From the NCBI GenBank assembly GCA_027681045.1, contig JAQDCK010000006.1, positions 34,303 through 98,302 of the forward strand: a stretch of 64,000 nucleotides of DNA. Reading direction: 5' to 3'. Numbering within the stretch: position 1 is the first letter of the stretch; each line of letters opens with the position of its first letter. The notes below the pieces were generated by a model. It made no database searches and had not been told where the DNA came from. It saw only the letters and a list, made by a program, of their open reading frames with translations. Source of the DNA: Lactobacillaceae bacterium AF64-9pH9TA (GTDB lineage: Bacteria; Bacillota; Bacilli; Lactobacillales; Lactobacillaceae). Positions 61,581 to 64,000 of the stretch are shown piece after piece. The translations under genes and the position numbers were made by a program.

Positions 61581-62495
61581 CTATGCGTTTTCCGCTTCCA
61601 TCGTCAAGCGCCCGCCCGGATACTGGCGCCTAATCAGTTCATGCACGTTCTTGATCATCTGCCTGCTTGAAGGAGCCAGCCGCTGCTGGTTTGAGGTTAC
61701 CAGGGCAATCTTCCGGTAAAAGGGAGTGCTGAAAGGCAGGATCTTGACTTCCCCCTGCATCTTCTGCAGGGCCAAAGCCGGCAGGATCCCCAGACCCAAG
61801 CCCGCTTCCACCATGGCCACGATTGACTGGTCGTCGATGGAAAAGCGAATAGCCGTTGACTTAATTGAGTAGTGGTCAAGCGCGGCCTTGGTATCCAAAT
61901 CGTAGTCGCTTTGCTGGAGGATGAAGTTGCAGTTGACCAGGTCTTCCTCACTGACGCTGTGGCCGTTTTTGACCTGGAAGTCTTTGGGGGTAATGCAGTA
62001 GATTTCGTCTTCCAGGATTTTTTCACAGCTGATCCCCTGCTCATTTTCCGGCAGCATGGTCAGGCCCAGGTCCAGCTGGCCGCTTTTCACGGCCTGGGTA
62101 ATTTCACTGAAGCCAGCCTGGCGGACTGAAATCTTGACCTGGGGATAATTTCTAGCAAAATTCCGGATTAAAGGCGGCAGCCAGTTGATGCAGGCCGAAG
62201 AGAAGGCCCCGATCCGGATCAAACCGGTGTCCAGGCCCTGGATCTGCTGGGCGACCTGCTCCAGCCGGCTCTGGTCATTGATGATTTCCTGGATCAAGGG
62301 AAGGATTTTCTCCCCATCCGGGGTTAGTTTAACCCCGTTTCTTGACCTGACAAAGACTGGAAAGCCCAGTTCGGTTTCCAGCTGGTTTACCGAGTGGCTG
62401 ATGGCCGATGGGGTCACGTTCAAGACTACGGCAGCCTTGTTGAAGGTCCCCTGGTCGATCACCGTCCGGAAGACTAGATATGGAAATGGCAGCAT
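61581..62495 (-). CDS. LysR-family transcriptional regulator
   Basis: 304 aa. Helix-turn-helix TFNKAAVVLNVTPSAISHSV, then FVRSRNGVKLTPDGEKILPL, and an effector domain with VEAGLGLGILPALAL. AGGAGGGG precedes the ATG. It is divergent from the aminotransferase at 62619, and a symmetric AAAATT/AATTTT site lies between them, so it most likely controls that gene (inference). Confidence 0.9.
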   Translation of the reverse strand: MLPFPYLVFRTVIDQGTFNKAAVVLNVTPSAISHSVNQLETELGFPVFVRSRNGVKLTPDGEKILPLIQEIINDQSRLEQVAQQIQGLDTGLIRIGAFSSACINWLPPLIRNFARNYPQVKISVRQAGFSEITQAVKSGQLDLGLTMLPENEQGISCEKILEDEIYCITPKDFQVKNGHSVSEEDLVNCNFILQQSDYDLDTKAALDHYSIKSTAIRFSIDDQSIVAMVEAGLGLGILPALALQKMQGEVKILPFSTPFYRKIALVTSNQQRLAPSSRQMIKNVHELIRRQYPGGRLTMEAENA

Positions 62496-62526
62496 TTGCC
62501 CCTCCTAACATAAAAATATTTCACCT

Positions 62527-62548
62527 AAAATTAAACAAGTTGAATTTT
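62527..62548. promoter_or_regulatory. Candidate LysR operator in the divergent promoter
   Basis: Perfect 6-nt arms AAAATT and AATTTT separated by 10 nt, containing a T-N11-A arrangement, midway between the LysR and aminotransferase starts. Confidence 0.45.
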
Positions 62549-62618
62549 ATTATTCTTACTCCAGCAATTATAATATAGTCAAAGCAGAAATGACAATATA
62601 ATTTAGGAGCAAAGAAAA

Positions 62619-63824
62619 ATGTTAAGCAAGCTTTTTGCCAAAAGAATCAAAACTCAAAATCCATCCCGCCTGCAAGGGCTCTTCCCGGAAAACAATTTTT
62701 CCGACAACATCTCCTTTGGGGGCGGCTGCCCGGACGAAAGCCTCTTCCCAAGCCAGGCTTTGCAAGCTGCTTACCAGAAGGCCGTTAACCAGGAACAGGC
62801 CCACTCCTTCCAATACCACGACGTTAAGGGGCCGGGCAACTTGCGCGACTACCTGGCAAACCGGGCAAGGCAGCAGGGAATCAAGGCTAACGCTGACGAC
62901 ATCCTGCTTACGGCTGGCGGCCAGCAAGGGATCGACCTGGTAGCTAAGCTCTTCCTGGGGGCAGGCGACGAAATGGCCGTTGAAGCACCAAGCTATGTCG
63001 GCGCCCTGGCTGCTTTTGACAATTACGAACCAGTCTACCATGAAATTCCTTTGGAAGACGACGGGGTCAACCTGGACTACTTTGAAGAAGTCCTGAAAGA
63101 GCACCCGGCAATCAAGCTCTTCTACACGGTGCCAGACTTCCACAATCCAACCGGGATCACCATGTCCCTGGTCAAGCGCCAGCACCTGGTTGACCTGGCC
63201 AACCGCTATGACTTCGTCATCTTGGAAGACACCCCTTACCGGGACCTCCGCTACCATGGGGAAAGCCTGCCAAGCATCAAGAGCTTTGACACGGAAGGCA
63301 GAGTGATTTTCCTATCCAGCTTCTCCAAGATTCTTTCCCCAGCCTTCCGTTTAGGCTGGCTGGTAGCTGGTCCGGAAATCAAGGAGCAGTTGGTCAACCT
63401 GAAATTATCAGCTGACCTGGAAGTGCCATACTTAGCTGCTGGTACCGTAGCCGCCTACCTTGCAGACAATGACCTGGACCAGCATATTAACCAGATGAAG
63501 CAGGTCTACCGGGTCAAGCTGGACGCTATGGCTAAAGCCTTAAAGACTTACCTGCCAGCTGATGCCAAGATCAGCCAGCCGGAAGGCGGCTTCTTCTTCT
63601 GGGTTGAACTGGATGATGAAATTGATACCAGACAGCTTTTGCTTAATGAAGCCGTGCCAAAAGAGCACCTCATCTACGTGCCTTCGGCCAGCTTCTATCC
63701 TAACTGGGACAAGAATAACGGCCTCCGGGTCAACTTCACCGGCTCCAGCCTCAGCCAGATCGATGAAGGAGCTGAGCGCTTAGGCAGAATCCTCAGCCCG
63801 GCCCAGCTGAAAATGGCAATCTAG
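62619..63824 (+). CDS. Class I/II PLP aminotransferase (2-aminoadipate/MocR-like core)
   Basis: 401 aa fold-type I aminotransferase. SFGGGCPDESLFPS at the start, YHDVKGPGNLRDYL, TVPDFHNPTG, the PLP lysine in SSFSKILSPAFRLGWLV and the carboxylate-binding Arg in GLRVNFTGSS. This is the subfamily of LysN-type 2-aminoadipate and broad aromatic/branched-chain aminotransferases, without a GntR DNA-binding domain. Donor and acceptor cannot be fixed. TAGGAG precedes the ATG. Divergent from a LysR regulator. Confidence 0.9.
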   Translation: MLSKLFAKRIKTQNPSRLQGLFPENNFSDNISFGGGCPDESLFPSQALQAAYQKAVNQEQAHSFQYHDVKGPGNLRDYLANRARQQGIKANADDILLTAGGQQGIDLVAKLFLGAGDEMAVEAPSYVGALAAFDNYEPVYHEIPLEDDGVNLDYFEEVLKEHPAIKLFYTVPDFHNPTGITMSLVKRQHLVDLANRYDFVILEDTPYRDLRYHGESLPSIKSFDTEGRVIFLSSFSKILSPAFRLGWLVAGPEIKEQLVNLKLSADLEVPYLAAGTVAAYLADNDLDQHINQMKQVYRVKLDAMAKALKTYLPADAKISQPEGGFFFWVELDDEIDTRQLLLNEAVPKEHLIYVPSASFYPNWDKNNGLRVNFTGSSLSQIDEGAERLGRILSPAQLKMAI

Positions 63825-63843
63825 GCAATCTAAATACTATTTG

Positions 63844-63871
63844 CAACCGTCCAAAACTTGGGCGGTTTTTT
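63844..63871 (+). terminator. Terminator of the aminotransferase gene
   Basis: AACCGTCC / GGGCGGTT with a 7-nt loop and T run. Confidence 0.82.
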
Positions 63872-63956
63872 GCAGCTAAATAACTGTTAATCTATTGTAG
63901 GCTATTTTCTGGCTAAAAAGCAATTTCTATTCTCCCAAACTACATTCTAAACGGAA

Positions 63957-63988
63957 AACAAAAAGAGCCAGACTTCCGTCTGACTCTT
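63957..63988 (-). terminator. Terminator of a gene beyond the right edge
   Basis: AGAGTCAGAC / GTCTGGCTCT around GGAA and a following TTTTTGTTTT on the minus strand; it would end a minus-strand gene starting outside the window. Confidence 0.65.
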
Positions 63989-64000
63989 GTCTCGCGCGGC

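Overview
The window is a Gram-positive, low-GC-lineage chromosome segment that nevertheless has strongly GC-rich third codon positions and lactobacillus-type proteins: a DnaE with a decayed PHP domain, a cysteine-free ribosomal protein L32, a pyruvate kinase with the extra C-terminal PEP-utilizer domain, and the order scpA-scpB-rluB-ribU-cmk-rpsA-der-hup. This fits Lactobacillus delbrueckii or a very close relative. The species call is an inference from recognised proteins and codon use; no search was run.

Left end (1-4545) is accessory DNA. A type I-E cas3 runs off the left edge on the minus strand. Upstream of it lie a 62-codon HD-domain mini-ORF resembling a second, truncated Cas3 N-terminus, a promoter, and a complete miniature transcription unit made of an extended -10 promoter, a degenerate CRISPR repeat, a 34-nt spacer, a second degenerate repeat and a terminator. 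The first 12 nt of the spacer (TGAGGATACTGT) recur exactly at the ribosome-binding site of the mini-ORF, downstream of the cas promoter and preceded by AA, a plausible type I-E PAM. I read this as a CreR/CreA-like guide by which Cascade could repress its own cas3 operon. It is the most interesting object in the window. A tRNA-Ser(CGA), a small XRE regulator and two small minus-strand ORFs follow.

4546-7510 is argGH under an arginine-type T-box. 7747-16183 is rich in LysR-type regulators (a tandem pair, one minus-strand gene and one divergent LysR-like gene). Within it is an unrecognised three-gene operon (811-aa P-loop ATPase, 133 aa, 207 aa) and a lysine-rich membrane protein.

16260-36931 is a long minus-strand housekeeping block. 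In transcription order it carries dnaE, pfkA-pyk, cvfB-like/xerD/ribT-like/scpA/scpB/rluB, an FMN riboswitch with ribU, a LysM protein, cmk, rpsA, der, hup, a TPR protein and a YfhO-family membrane protein. The scp/xerD/rluB genes overlap end to end.

37030-44089 holds a DUF2929 protein, the complete proline operon proBAC on the plus strand, a gene remnant, a UPF0340 protein, a YjdF-like membrane protein and an unusual SNF2-family helicase. 44176-63824 carries a cytoplasmic-looking UshA-family nucleotidase, rpmF, an SDR, rnz, an OatA-like acyltransferase, obg, uvrC, a nucleoside hydrolase, recQ, a D-2-hydroxyacid dehydrogenase, a broken amidohydrolase, coaBC, argR, argS, and a divergent LysR/aminotransferase pair. 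No rRNA, insertion sequence or prophage was seen.
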